A DNA stretch of 12,894 nt from NCBI GenBank assembly GCA_023136735.1, contig JAGLQQ010000177.1, forward strand, positions 1-12,894, read 5' to 3'. Below are positions 1-6,983 of the stretch, piece after piece. Origin of the DNA: Candidatus Omnitrophota bacterium (lineage in GTDB: Bacteria > Omnitrophota > Gorgyraeia > B26-G9). Under the pieces are notes generated by a model, which saw only the letters and a program-made list of their open reading frames with translations, had not been told where the DNA came from and did no database searches. The stretch's first letter is position 1; the number at the start of each line of letters is the position of its first letter. The position numbers were made by a program, and so were the translations under genes.

Positions 1-1124
1 AAAATCGCACTTCCCTGCAGACCCAATGTCATAAAAGGGAACAGAAGCGGATCAATAAAAACCAAGAGACAGGAGCTAGGAAAACAAGTATACGCGCCTG
101 TTTTTAAAACAACGCGTTTTTCCATATTATTAAACCTTTTTACGTCTTTAAATACAACCCTCGCTCGTTCATCACTTATTAGGCTTAGCGTATAGACGAT
201 GCTAAATATTGCCAGTATATCGTCATATTTACCTTTCCCATGTTTTCTCAGCTCCGCATAAAGAGAAATTAACGCCGGAACTGCCACTTTTACGTCCTTC
301 TTTTCATATTTTTCAGAGATATAAGATTTATTGAATATGTTATAAGCGTCCATGCGGGTACTCAAGGATGAACTATTATCTACCATCACCGCTATTAATT
401 TCCTAATTTCCGGATCACTATTTTTTGGAATTGATGCCATAATATCATTATAATTTATTATCGGCACTTGACTGGAGGCGCAAGCAGTAACAAGGACTCC
501 TAAAACAATAACGCTCGCGGCTGTTTTTTTAAAAGCCGGTATTGTCAAGATAAGCTTGACGGCCTTCCATAAGATACTCCCCAAGATAAATACTAAGCTT
601 ACCGGTAAAATTCCCCAAGCAGCAATACCCAAAACAATCCCTGCCGAAATCAATGAATATGCGAAAATAGAAGCAGTATTTCTCCTACTCAAAAATTTTG
701 ATATTCCGAGCAGGGTCATTGTGGTAATAATAGTTTTTTCAAAAAAACCTATTATTTTGTTTATGCCCTCTATCCCTCGAATTATTGCTTTGAACGGCTG
801 GCTTGCCGTCAAAGCTGACAAAAAAATCTCTCCGGGGAAATGATTTGCCGAATGCGACTGTTTTTCTGATAACGCATTATTTAACTCACCCTCGAGCGCG
901 GGAATTAAAATAACTGGACCTATTACCTTTACATGCTCTTTTTTAAACGCCTGTTGAAATTGCGCCGCAGAAATAGCAATATGGGGAGAAAGAAAATTTT
1001 CTTTATGGCTGGAACATACTTCCCCTATGCCGGCCCAGGACGCATCTAGCAGTAAAAACAGTTGGATTAAAACAAAAATAATTACTCTCGTCCAGCCTCC
1101 TTTAAAAGCTTTTGAAATATTCAC
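1..1124 (-). CDS. Exported/membrane protein with bipartite N-terminal signal, 5' part only
   Basis: The reading frame stays open from a GTG at 1124-1122 to the left edge (374 codons), so the C-terminus is missing. AAAGGAAG lies 7 bases before the GTG, which supports this start. Residues 14-31 form a signal peptide (core VLIQLFLLLDASWA) with a likely cut after A31, followed by the box LSPHIAI at 45-51. A helical linker (about 53-150) leads to three hydrophobic stretches (about 154-174, 175-185 and 188-214), the last ending VTAC215-ASS. The rest is charged and helical; the stretch KVAVPALISLYAEL is HEAT-like. I recognise no family. The layout (signal, box, membrane segment ending Cys-Ala-Ser, helical domain) resembles the protein at 7780-8949, without clear similarity over the C-terminal part. 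VTAC looks like a lipobox, but it is too far from the N-terminus for a normal lipoprotein. Function unknown. Confidence 0.85.
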   Translation of the reverse strand, partial: MNISKAFKGGWTRVIIFVLIQLFLLLDASWAGIGEVCSSHKENFLSPHIAISAAQFQQAFKKEHVKVIGPVILIPALEGELNNALSEKQSHSANHFPGEIFLSALTASQPFKAIIRGIEGINKIIGFFEKTIITTMTLLGISKFLSRRNTASIFAYSLISAGIVLGIAAWGILPVSLVFILGSILWKAVKLILTIPAFKKTAASVIVLGVLVTACASSQVPIINYNDIMASIPKNSDPEIRKLIAVMVDNSSSLSTRMDAYNIFNKSYISEKYEKKDVKVAVPALISLYAELRKHGKGKYDDILAIFSIVYTLSLISDERARVVFKDVKRFNNMEKRVVLKTGAYTCFPSSCLLVFIDPLLFPFMTLGLQGSAI

Positions 1125-1213
1125 GATAAAACTTCCTTTGTCTTTATAATTTTATTAAAAATAAACAAAATACAATAAAATTTACCATCAATTTTATAAA
1201 ATTGCAACTTTTT

Positions 1214-1228
1214 CTTGTAAAATACAAG
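1214..1228. repeat. Short perfect inverted repeat CTTGTA-aaa-TACAAG
   Basis: Six-base arms around a 3-base spacer, in the AT-rich stretch upstream of the hairpin cluster. It could be a regulator site or a small hairpin. Nothing else fixes its role. Confidence 0.4.
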
Positions 1229-1257
1229 AGGGATCAGCAGGGGATTTGGACAAAAAG

Positions 1258-1422
1258 AGAAGTATAAGGAGAAAGATTGTTTCTCCTTATCGGCGTACTT
1301 GTACTTCTATGCGAAAGGAAGAGGTACCCAAGGAGAAACCATAAGGGTTTCTCTTTGGAGAGCAAAGCCGATAGTGCTTTCGCCTGAAGGCGAATAGCAA
1401 CGGAGACTGCACTTCAGTGCAG
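1258..1422 (+). other. Cluster of four strong hairpins, candidate structured RNA
   Basis: Four stems follow one another. Stem 1 is 11 perfect pairs (1264-1274 with 1280-1290, loop GATTG) and is enclosed by a further 7-base pairing (1258-1264 with 1302-1308, sharing one base). Stem 2 is 13 pairs with one G-U (1328-1340 with 1346-1358). Stem 3 is 7 pairs (1379-1385 with 1388-1394). Stem 4 is 7 pairs (1407-1413 with 1416-1422). Stems 1 and 2 contain the same arm AAGGAGAAA, so the 3' arm of stem 1 (1280-1288) can also pair perfectly with the 5' arm of stem 2 (1330-1338). I see no match to tmRNA, RNase P RNA, SRP RNA or a riboswitch core that I know. The strand is assumed from the terminator-like stem that follows. 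Confidence 0.4.
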
Positions 1423-1467
1423 CGCAGTGCTTAAGCGATGTGACATTCCACTCGCCCCGACCAATTC

Positions 1468-1503
1468 AAAGAGATTGCTAACACAGCAGTCTCTTTTGTT
1501 TTA
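1468..1503 (+). terminator. Probable Rho-independent terminator
   Basis: AAAGAGATTGCT (1468-1479) pairs with AGCAGTCTCTTT (1485-1496): 12 pairs with one T-G wobble and the 5-base loop AACAC, followed by the T-rich tail TGTTTTAT. No plus-strand protein gene ends just before it, so if real it ends a non-coding transcript through the hairpin cluster. Confidence 0.5.
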
Positions 1504-1684
1504 TGACGATAAATCAATAAATCCTCACGAAGTCTCCATTAAAACTGAGCTACTGAGCATTACTGCGTATTTATACGAATTATGCTGTATTTTGATGAAT
1601 TATAGTCATTATTTAGTCACCAATATTAAATCTACTGATAAATTATAATATTGTGAGAGTAATCCATAACTGTAAGCCCCGGCC

Positions 1685-1713
1685 TTGTAAAATCACTAAT
1701 TATAAGGTATACT
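1685..1713 (+). promoter_or_regulatory. Sigma70-like promoter for the 815-aa gene
   Basis: -35 TTGTAA (1685-1690), 17-base spacer, -10 TATACT (1708-1713). The predicted start near 1720 leaves a leader of about 70 bases before the ATG at 1790. Confidence 0.55.
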
Positions 1714-1734
1714 TTTTTGCTTAAAAGCAAAAAA
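1713..1734. repeat. AT-rich perfect hairpin at the predicted transcript start
   Basis: TTTTTTGCTT (1713-1722) pairs perfectly with AAGCAAAAAA (1725-1734) around the 2-base spacer AA. It begins at the last base of the -10 box and would sit at the very 5' end of the leader of the 815-aa gene. It may protect or regulate the mRNA, or be an operator. Confidence 0.4.
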
Positions 1735-1789
1735 TTATTATAACTATTGAAAACAGAAGGTGTTAACAGGGGTAGTAAAGGAAAAATAA

Positions 1790-4237
1790 ATGTTTAGAGC
1801 GTTAAAAACAAAAATACTAGTAAGAGCTATTTGCATGATGGTAATCCAGGTTTTTTTATTTATGGATGTATGTGGAGCAAAAGGTGTGTTATCTTCAATT
1901 CCTATTGGAAAAAATCATCTTGCGCCGGCAATCGCGATTAATAATATACAACTACTTCAACGGTTTAGTTTGTCAAATAACTTTGATGTAGAAACCGCAA
2001 AGCAAGCCTTGCAGGTAGTTGTAGACGCGCAAACACAATCGCTTAAGTATAAAGGCATTAAATTAGCAGTTAATAATGCGTTAAAATCTGTAGGCAGTGT
2101 TTCTGTTGTGATTACTGCGGAGAATGGTAATTATATAAGGATAAGCATTCCCGATGCCAGGCAGATTAATGATGAAAAAATTATGCAGGCAATATATCGA
2201 AGATATGTTGCTAAGTTGTATGCGGTAGGTATAGCTTTAGGTAATGGGCCGGCAAACAATCTTTATGTAGATGTTGTTGATGAGTTTGACCAGAGACAAG
2301 CAGATATTGAAAAAGCGGTAATTGGCAGTATCCGGCAATATTTTGATGATTCAGGTGAGTGCTTATTAGGTAAAGTTGGTATTGACGGAGCAATCGAAAT
2401 ACTTCCAAAGCCGAAAGACTTTATTCCTCACCAAGGATATGGTTTGTTTGACTGGGTAAGAGACCATTATGGCCCAAATGAAGAATATGGTATAAATTTT
2501 AAATCAAATTGGGTGCAGGGAGAGAAAATGGTAACCTTTGCCATTGATATCGGCGGGACAACAATGAAACCGTCTATTTATGTAGGTGATCAAGACTGGA
2601 CATATAGTCCTTTATTTTTTGCAGATGACAATCTCCTGGCATCTAGGCCGACATTTGAATATCGTGAAGGAGATAGCGGAGAGACTTTAGATCTTAGAAT
2701 AGAAAGATATGTACTGGATATAAAAGCAGAGATTGAGAATAGCGGTCTTACAGTCAATGGTGTGTTTATTAATATTGCCGGAGTTCCGGATTATTTAAAT
2801 GATAGAATGGCCAGTGTAGGAGCGAATGCGCGGGCATTTCCACAAAAAATGATTGGCAATGAGGATGAAAAAGCAGCGATACATAGAAACATGGATAACG
2901 CAGGCAGGTTTGTGACGACATTACTTAGAAAATTAAGGAAAGAAGGAATAGTTTTTGCTTATGGTAATGATATGATTGGCTGGGCTAAGTTTATTGCTTA
3001 CTTGGCTGATCTTAGAACCGGCGTAATAATGCTTGACGGCGCCGGCAAGGGATTGAGACAAATGAAAGATGGGGTGACGATAAAAGGAGCAAATGAATTC
3101 GGCCATCTTGTTTATGATGTATCGGAATTAGTAGCATCATATTCCCCCGACTCGCCGGCAGGTTCTTTTGAAGACTGGGCAGGGTCAGAAAGATCAATAT
3201 TGCGAACAGCTCAAGAGATCGGACTTTCAGATAAAATCGCGACGCTGCTAGGGATCAACGTGAAAGATATACAGAGTAAGCATATAGGTGATGCTGCGGC
3301 AAACATGCATCCTAAAACAGGTGAAGAACTTGGGCCGGAACAAGCAGAAATAAAAAATCCTGCCATAAAAGTATGGGATATTATGGCCGAAAGAGAAGCT
3401 CAACACATTATTTTAACGTATGAATTAACCGGGGCAACAGAATATGCTATCGGCGGTGGGTCTTTTGGCGGGAAAACCGGGCCAATAAGACAGGAACTCA
3501 CAGAAAAATATGTTAAACAATATTGTAAAGATCTGGGAATTAAAAAAGAAATAAAGATTACTTTAGTACAAGCTGTTTCTGCAGCGCCTGGCGCGGCTTT
3601 AGCATCAGCGGATATGGTTAGATCGATATCTCTGGGAGTTTCAGGAGAACAGATTATTGACCAACATCTTAAGCTTGCTGATAGAGATAGAGTTATAGAT
3701 TTCGTCAATGAGGTTACTAAAGGCATTAGTATCCAAAGAGAAATAACAAAGATAGGCAGTGAGAATCTACATTTAGAGGCTCTATTGCAAGCCGGCAGGA
3801 ATCCCACGCTTGAAGAAAAGTTGAATGAGAACAGAGGTAGACTTGTGGAGCTGAAAGAGAAGAAAATTAAGCTATTTGATTATTTGGGAGAAATTAAATT
3901 AGTAGGGGGCAGGGATACTGTTGAGATAAAAAAATGGCTAATGGCAAAGCTTTACGCGTTTATAGAATTAGAGAAAAAAACTGGGTTATTAGTTTACACA
4001 ATGAATAGAGCGAAAAGTTCACCAGAAGAAATCGCTAAATTAAAAAGGGAATTGCCAGCTTTACAGTTTAAGTTTGAAGAGGTACTAAGTGAATTGAAGA
4101 ATATGTGTAAGGTTCTTGATGTAGAGTTAACTTTATTTGGGCGGGCAAACTTAATTAAAAATGTTTTATTGAAGCAAGATGTGATAGTGCTAAAACAGTC
4201 CATTGAAACAAATCTGGCTTTGGAAGCTTCGATTTAA
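1790..4237 (+). CDS. Exported protein with ROK/sugar-kinase-like ATPase domain
   Basis: 815 aa. AAAGGA at 1777-1782 is the ribosome site. Residues 12-30 are a signal peptide (core MVIQVFLFMDVCGA), then the box LAPAIAI at 44-50. Residues 51-245 are unrecognised. Residues about 248-610 show ASKHA motifs in order: phosphate-1 loop DIGGTTMK (253-260), GND with N393/D394 where ROK kinases have the catalytic Asp, phosphate-2-like DGAGKG (416-421), GANEFGHLV (433-441) matching the ROK GExGH segment, and adenosine-site IGGGSFGG (554-561). The Cys residues of the usual ROK zinc site are absent; the matching segment reads GSFEDWAGSE. Residues about 645-815 are charged and helical, probably coiled coil, ending ALEASI. 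A kinase fold is normally cytosolic, so a signal peptide here is odd. Substrate unknown; it might be a glycan or sugar, or it may be a pseudo-kinase. Confidence 0.85.
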   Translation: MFRALKTKILVRAICMMVIQVFLFMDVCGAKGVLSSIPIGKNHLAPAIAINNIQLLQRFSLSNNFDVETAKQALQVVVDAQTQSLKYKGIKLAVNNALKSVGSVSVVITAENGNYIRISIPDARQINDEKIMQAIYRRYVAKLYAVGIALGNGPANNLYVDVVDEFDQRQADIEKAVIGSIRQYFDDSGECLLGKVGIDGAIEILPKPKDFIPHQGYGLFDWVRDHYGPNEEYGINFKSNWVQGEKMVTFAIDIGGTTMKPSIYVGDQDWTYSPLFFADDNLLASRPTFEYREGDSGETLDLRIERYVLDIKAEIENSGLTVNGVFINIAGVPDYLNDRMASVGANARAFPQKMIGNEDEKAAIHRNMDNAGRFVTTLLRKLRKEGIVFAYGNDMIGWAKFIAYLADLRTGVIMLDGAGKGLRQMKDGVTIKGANEFGHLVYDVSELVASYSPDSPAGSFEDWAGSERSILRTAQEIGLSDKIATLLGINVKDIQSKHIGDAAANMHPKTGEELGPEQAEIKNPAIKVWDIMAEREAQHIILTYELTGATEYAIGGGSFGGKTGPIRQELTEKYVKQYCKDLGIKKEIKITLVQAVSAAPGAALASADMVRSISLGVSGEQIIDQHLKLADRDRVIDFVNEVTKGISIQREITKIGSENLHLEALLQAGRNPTLEEKLNENRGRLVELKEKKIKLFDYLGEIKLVGGRDTVEIKKWLMAKLYAFIELEKKTGLLVYTMNRAKSSPEEIAKLKRELPALQFKFEEVLSELKNMCKVLDVELTLFGRANLIKNVLLKQDVIVLKQSIETNLALEASI

Positions 4238-4388
4238 GGCCAATAATAGCAGGAAAAAGTAGTGTGTTCTTTATCACGCGTAGTAAACATCAGTGAAAGA
4301 TTGATACGGAGGACTCTGAAGGAGTAAAACGCAGCAAATGCAATGAGATACGTGTCTGTAGTAGACAATATGGTGAAATATTCGGGTT

Positions 4389-4625
4389 ATGCCAGAGAAA
4401 ATACAGCGCGACATTTTAAAAGGGGATTTAAACACTGTAAGAGTGCTCTTGGGGCATAAAGACATCAAAATGACACAAAGATATTCTCACTTATCGCCGG
4501 ACTACCAAAAACGAGCAGTAGAAGTGTTAGTAAGTCAAAATATTACCCAAAAAGACACCAATACAGTCATTTCTGAAAAAGTAGTATTAGTCAAGAGAAG
4601 AGCTTCCTATCTAAGCCACGAGTAA
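4389..4625 (+). pseudogene. C-terminal remnant of a tyrosine recombinase (integrase)
   Basis: The 78-codon frame contains DLNTVRVLLGHKDIKMTQRY and then SHLSPDYQKRAVEVL. This is the final part of the catalytic domain of XerC/D- and phage-type tyrosine recombinases, with the LGH histidine and the nucleophile Tyr in the RYSH context. The upstream part with the catalytic Arg and the HxLR box is not found in any frame of 4238-4388, and the first 15 residues do not look like the family. It is a truncated fragment with no activity expected. Whether the roughly 30 residues after the domain belong to it is unclear. Confidence 0.75.
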
Positions 4626-4669
4626 AGCATCACTTATAAAGGCATAATCCTATTTAATAATACTCTGAA

Positions 4670-4690
4670 CTCTTCGTTTATAGCGAAGAG
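4670..4690. repeat. Hairpin after the integrase remnant
   Basis: CTCTTCG (4670-4676) pairs with CGAAGAG (4684-4690) around a 7-base loop; two more pairs extend it beyond an A-C mismatch. There is no clear T-run after it, so a terminator call is weak. Confidence 0.4.
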
Positions 4691-4762
4691 CTCTTAATAT
4701 TAGAAAACAAGTTGTTGAACGGAAAAATTTAAACTATAATATGAAGCTCCCCCGAGCTATGG

Positions 4763-4795
4763 TTCGACTTCGCTCACCATCCTGAGCCAGTCGAA
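4763..4795. repeat. Dispersed palindromic repeat of the CCTGAGC...GTCGAAGG type
   Basis: TTCGAC (4763-4768) pairs with GTCGAA (4790-4795) and GCTCA (4772-4776) with TGAGC (4783-4787). I recall this sequence type as a dispersed intergenic repeat in many draft bacterial genomes, sometimes miscalled as protein. Copy number here is not known. Confidence 0.55.
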
Positions 4796-4820
4796 GGAAA
4801 GCCCGAGGTTTTTGAGCGGA

Positions 4821-4880
4821 ATCCCGCAGATTTGCTTTTATACCCGACTTTAAAGCCGGAGTTTTAAAAGCATGCGGGAT
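4821..4880 (-). terminator. Nested inverted repeat, possible recN transcript end
   Basis: ATCCCGC (4821-4827) pairs with GCGGGAT (4874-4880). Inside it GCTTTTA (4834-4840) pairs with TAAAAGC (4865-4871), and the centre CCGACTTTAAAGCCGG is nearly palindromic. It lies 54 bases past the recN stop. It is long and lacks a clean T-run, so it may be a repeat element that also stops or protects the recN mRNA. Confidence 0.4.
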
Positions 4881-4933
4881 AAAAGAATTGAAACCAGGTG
4901 GTTGAAACTTATGGGGCAGAGTCATTTATTAAG

Positions 4934-6622
4934 TTATTTCTTACCCTTATTCTGCATATCTGAGGCGCCCGCCTTAGCGAGCATTTCTCTGGCGTGATTG
5001 ATGGCAATGGGGCTTTCTTTTTCAGCGCTCATCATTTTGGCAAGTTCTTTAACCCTTATTTCATTTTCAAGATACTCTATGGTTGTAATAGTTCGGTTGT
5101 CTTTAACATTTTTTACTACTTTGTAATGAGCGTCGGCGAAACTGGCTATTTGCGGTAGGTGTGTGATGAGGATAACCTGACGGCCGAGAGAAAGTTCTTT
5201 TAATTTGCGCCCGGTTATGGTGCCGAGCCGGCCGCCTATTTGGGCGTCTATTTCATCGAATATAAGTACGGGTATGAGATCAACTTCTATGAGGGCTTTT
5301 TTCAGCGCCAGCATTACCCTCGCGGCTTCTCCAGAAGAAACTATATCGGCCAGCGGTTTAAGGCTTTCTCCGGCATTAGGGCTTATATAAAATTCTACAG
5401 AATCACAGCCATCCTGTTTTAAATCTATTTTTTTAACGCGGCATTCGAATTCTACTCGTTTTATACCAAGGTCTTTAAGTTCTTTTTCTATAGTTTTTTG
5501 AAGAGTGGAAGCTGTTTTTTTACGCCGTTTAGATATTTTATCGGCGGTTTTTTCAAGTTCTTCTTGGATAGAGGTGATTTCTTTGTGCAGGCTAGCTGTG
5601 TTGTGTTCTAAATTTGACATAAGTTCGTATTTTTCTTTTGCCTCTTCGTAGAATTTGCGGGCATCTTCTAAAGCCGGCCCATATTTGCGTTTTATCGTGT
5701 AATAAATATCATAGCGGGAATTAATGTTCTGAGTGGTTTCAGTGTCAAAATAAAGGCTGTCGCGGTAATCGGTTAAATTGTTTAAAAGCTCATCGGCAGT
5801 TTCCTGAAGGGTGATTACTTGCTCCATAAAAGTTTTGGTACTTTCATCAATGTTAATGAGATTTTTCATAGGGCCAAATGTCCCGCGTATGGTTTCATTG
5901 ATACCTGTCTCATCATTTTCCAGCATACCTATAACAGCGTTTAAGTTCTCGTATATTCTTTCGCGATTATTAAGTTTTTTTTGTTCCGATAAAAGTTCTT
6001 CATATTTTGCTTCCTCGAGGGGAACACTACTCAGCTCTTTTATTTGATATTCGAGGGTGTCGAGCTCCTTCTCCCGCGATTCGTCCATTTCTTTTAATTC
6101 GAATTGTTTTTTTAGGAGCTCGCTGTAATTATGATAATCTTTTAGATAAGATTCTTTTAAGGTATCAATGTCACTTAAGCGGTCAAGCATTTTTATATGC
6201 GATTGGGCGGAAAAAAGAAGCTGATGGTCCTGCGGGCCGTGAAAATCCACAAGATTATCTCCAAGCTTTTTTAGCTGTGTTAAAGTGGCGGTAAAGCCAT
6301 TTATTTTTATTCTACTTCTGCTGTCAGGAAGATAACAGCGGTTTATTATCAGCTGGTTTTCTTCGTTAAAATATTCTAAAAAAGCGTCATATTCACACAG
6401 AGATTTTTCCTGTATTTCAAAAATAGCTTCTACAGTGCAGGGCAGCTTCGGATTGCGCACCAAAGAGGTATTTACTCGTTCCCCCAAAACGAAGCGAAGG
6501 GCATCAATTAAAATAGATTTTCCTGCTCCTGTTTCGCCAGTCAGAATATTTAAGTGCCGGTGAAAATCGATAGTAATTTTATCTATCAGTCCAATATTTT
6601 GTATAGTAAGTTGTGATATCAT
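4934..6622 (-). CDS. recN: DNA repair protein RecN
   Basis: 562 aa from the ATG at 6622, close to the family's usual 550-560. RecN is a cytosolic SMC-like ATPase acting in double-strand-break repair with RecA. The N-terminus MISQLTIQNIGLIDKITIDF leads to Walker A GETGAGKS (29-36). A long central coiled-coil region (about 140-385) follows, then LADIVSSGEAARVMLALK with the ABC signature at 429-432, Walker B LIFDEID (D456, E457) and the switch region ILITHLPQIASFAD. The signature reads SSGE where RecN normally has SGGE. The frame is open 12 codons further upstream to a TTG at 6658, but those residues (LVKVIFVIMLF) are not RecN-like and overlap the promoter, so I chose the ATG. No neighbour is functionally linked. 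Confidence 0.95.
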   Translation of the reverse strand: MISQLTIQNIGLIDKITIDFHRHLNILTGETGAGKSILIDALRFVLGERVNTSLVRNPKLPCTVEAIFEIQEKSLCEYDAFLEYFNEENQLIINRCYLPDSRSRIKINGFTATLTQLKKLGDNLVDFHGPQDHQLLFSAQSHIKMLDRLSDIDTLKESYLKDYHNYSELLKKQFELKEMDESREKELDTLEYQIKELSSVPLEEAKYEELLSEQKKLNNRERIYENLNAVIGMLENDETGINETIRGTFGPMKNLINIDESTKTFMEQVITLQETADELLNNLTDYRDSLYFDTETTQNINSRYDIYYTIKRKYGPALEDARKFYEEAKEKYELMSNLEHNTASLHKEITSIQEELEKTADKISKRRKKTASTLQKTIEKELKDLGIKRVEFECRVKKIDLKQDGCDSVEFYISPNAGESLKPLADIVSSGEAARVMLALKKALIEVDLIPVLIFDEIDAQIGGRLGTITGRKLKELSLGRQVILITHLPQIASFADAHYKVVKNVKDNRTITTIEYLENEIRVKELAKMMSAEKESPIAINHAREMLAKAGASDMQNKGKK

Positions 6623-6629
6623 AAACAGC

Positions 6630-6658
6630 ATTATAACAAAGATAACTTTAACGAGCAA
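6630..6658 (-). promoter_or_regulatory. recN promoter, perfect -10, near-leaderless start
   Basis: On the minus strand: -35 TTGCTC (6658-6653), 17-base spacer, -10 TATAAT (6635-6630), then 7 bases to the ATG at 6622. Transcription would begin at or within a base or two of the start codon. No Shine-Dalgarno sequence is visible, in keeping with a leaderless mRNA. I recognise no LexA box. Confidence 0.55.
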
Positions 6659-6727
6659 TATTAAAGAACCGAACTATTTTGGTCCATTCTTAACTTATTC
6701 ACATTATTTAATTATTGCTGCAGAATT

Positions 6728-6747
6728 CTATGGGCGTGAGCCCATAG
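6728..6747. repeat. GNRA-loop hairpin, copy 1
   Basis: CTATGGGC (6728-6735) and GCCCATAG (6740-6747) pair perfectly around the tetraloop GTGA. It is a near copy of the hairpin core at 6840-6859. Confidence 0.6.
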
Positions 6748-6764
6748 ATGATTGCCTTTGATTA

Positions 6765-6826
6765 TCCGCCAGTTTCCACCAAAAAGATAGGCGGACAAGT
6801 GTTAGGCGGATGTTACGCCGAAGGCG
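6765..6826. repeat. GGCGGA/TCCGCC repeat module
   Basis: TCCGCC (6765-6770) can pair with either GGCGGA copy (6790-6795 or 6805-6810), and CGCC-gaa-GGCG (6816-6826) is a further small stem. The module lies between the two GNRA-loop hairpins, so the whole 6728-6867 block may be one composite repeat. Confidence 0.4.
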
Positions 6827-6830
6827 AAAC

Positions 6831-6867
6831 GTGAAGATGCTATGGGTGTAAACCCATAGAGCTTCAC
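6831..6867. repeat. GNRA-loop hairpin, copy 2, with extended stem
   Basis: CTATGGGT (6840-6847) pairs with ACCCATAG (6852-6859) around the tetraloop GTAA. Outside a small internal loop, GTGAAG (6831-6836) pairs with CTTCAC (6862-6867). Relative to copy 1, the closing pair changes from C-G to T-A on both arms. Confidence 0.6.
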
Positions 6868-6938
6868 TAATAAACCCATATTTTCTAATAAAGGGAACTA
6901 TAGAAAGGAACTGGGGGGTAAAAATAGTAAGGAGTAGG

Positions 6939-6962
6939 GGGGCACCTCCAAAGTACAAACTT
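6939..6962. repeat. IS-end-like sequence, copy 1
   Basis: GGGGCACCTCCAAAGTACAAAC matches 12528-12549 with three differences (an extra C, and two positions where C replaces A). It lies immediately beyond the truncated 3' side of the transposase remnant, where the end of that element is expected. A G-rich TAAAAATAGTA stretch at about 6913-6930 beside it may be another terminal subrepeat. Confidence 0.5.
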
Positions 6963-6983
6963 AAAGCTTCTTGGTTGTGTGCT

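Larger units (their letters stand above)
1125..1789. other. Divergent intergenic region rich in hairpins
   Basis: These 665 bases separate two divergent genes for exported proteins. I find no convincing protein-coding gene. The part next to the minus gene is AT-rich. From about 1214 to 1510 there is a run of inverted repeats, listed separately, ending in a terminator-like stem. A sigma70-like promoter for the 815-aa gene lies at 1685-1713. The run of stems could be a structured RNA, a leader region or degraded repeat elements. Confidence 0.6.
4626..4933. other. Convergent intergenic region made of palindromic repeats
   Basis: 308 bases between the integrase remnant (plus) and the end of recN (minus). 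It contains the hairpin at 4670-4690, the dispersed-type repeat at 4763-4795 and the nested inverted repeat at 4821-4880. I see no credible gene. Confidence 0.6.
6659..6983. other. Intergenic region with hairpin repeats and an IS-end-like sequence
   Basis: 325 bases between the recN promoter and the transposase remnant. It holds two GNRA-loop hairpins (6728-6747 and 6831-6867), a GGCGGA repeat module between them and an IS-end-like sequence at 6939-6962. A minus-strand frame across it reads through these repeats and resembles no protein family. Confidence 0.6.

Noticed and set aside
478..489. Lipobox-like VTAC in the left-edge protein as a lipoprotein signal
   Set aside because: The Cys is residue 215, far behind an ordinary N-terminal signal peptide, so a standard lipoprotein call is not justified.
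556..843. 95-codon plus-strand frame
   Set aside because: It lies antisense to the open minus-strand gene that starts at 1124, which has a good ribosome site, signal peptide and continuous frame.
1427..1648. 73-codon plus-strand frame starting MLKRCDIPLAPTN
   Set aside because: It overlaps stem-forming intergenic DNA and the terminator-like hairpin, has no ribosome site, and its composition resembles no family. The LAP triplet in it is not preceded by a signal peptide.
4734..4925. 63-codon minus-strand frame containing LRLAQDGERSRT
   Set aside because: It is a read-through of the palindromic repeats at 4763-4795 and 4821-4880; this peptide type is a known sort of repeat-derived miscall.
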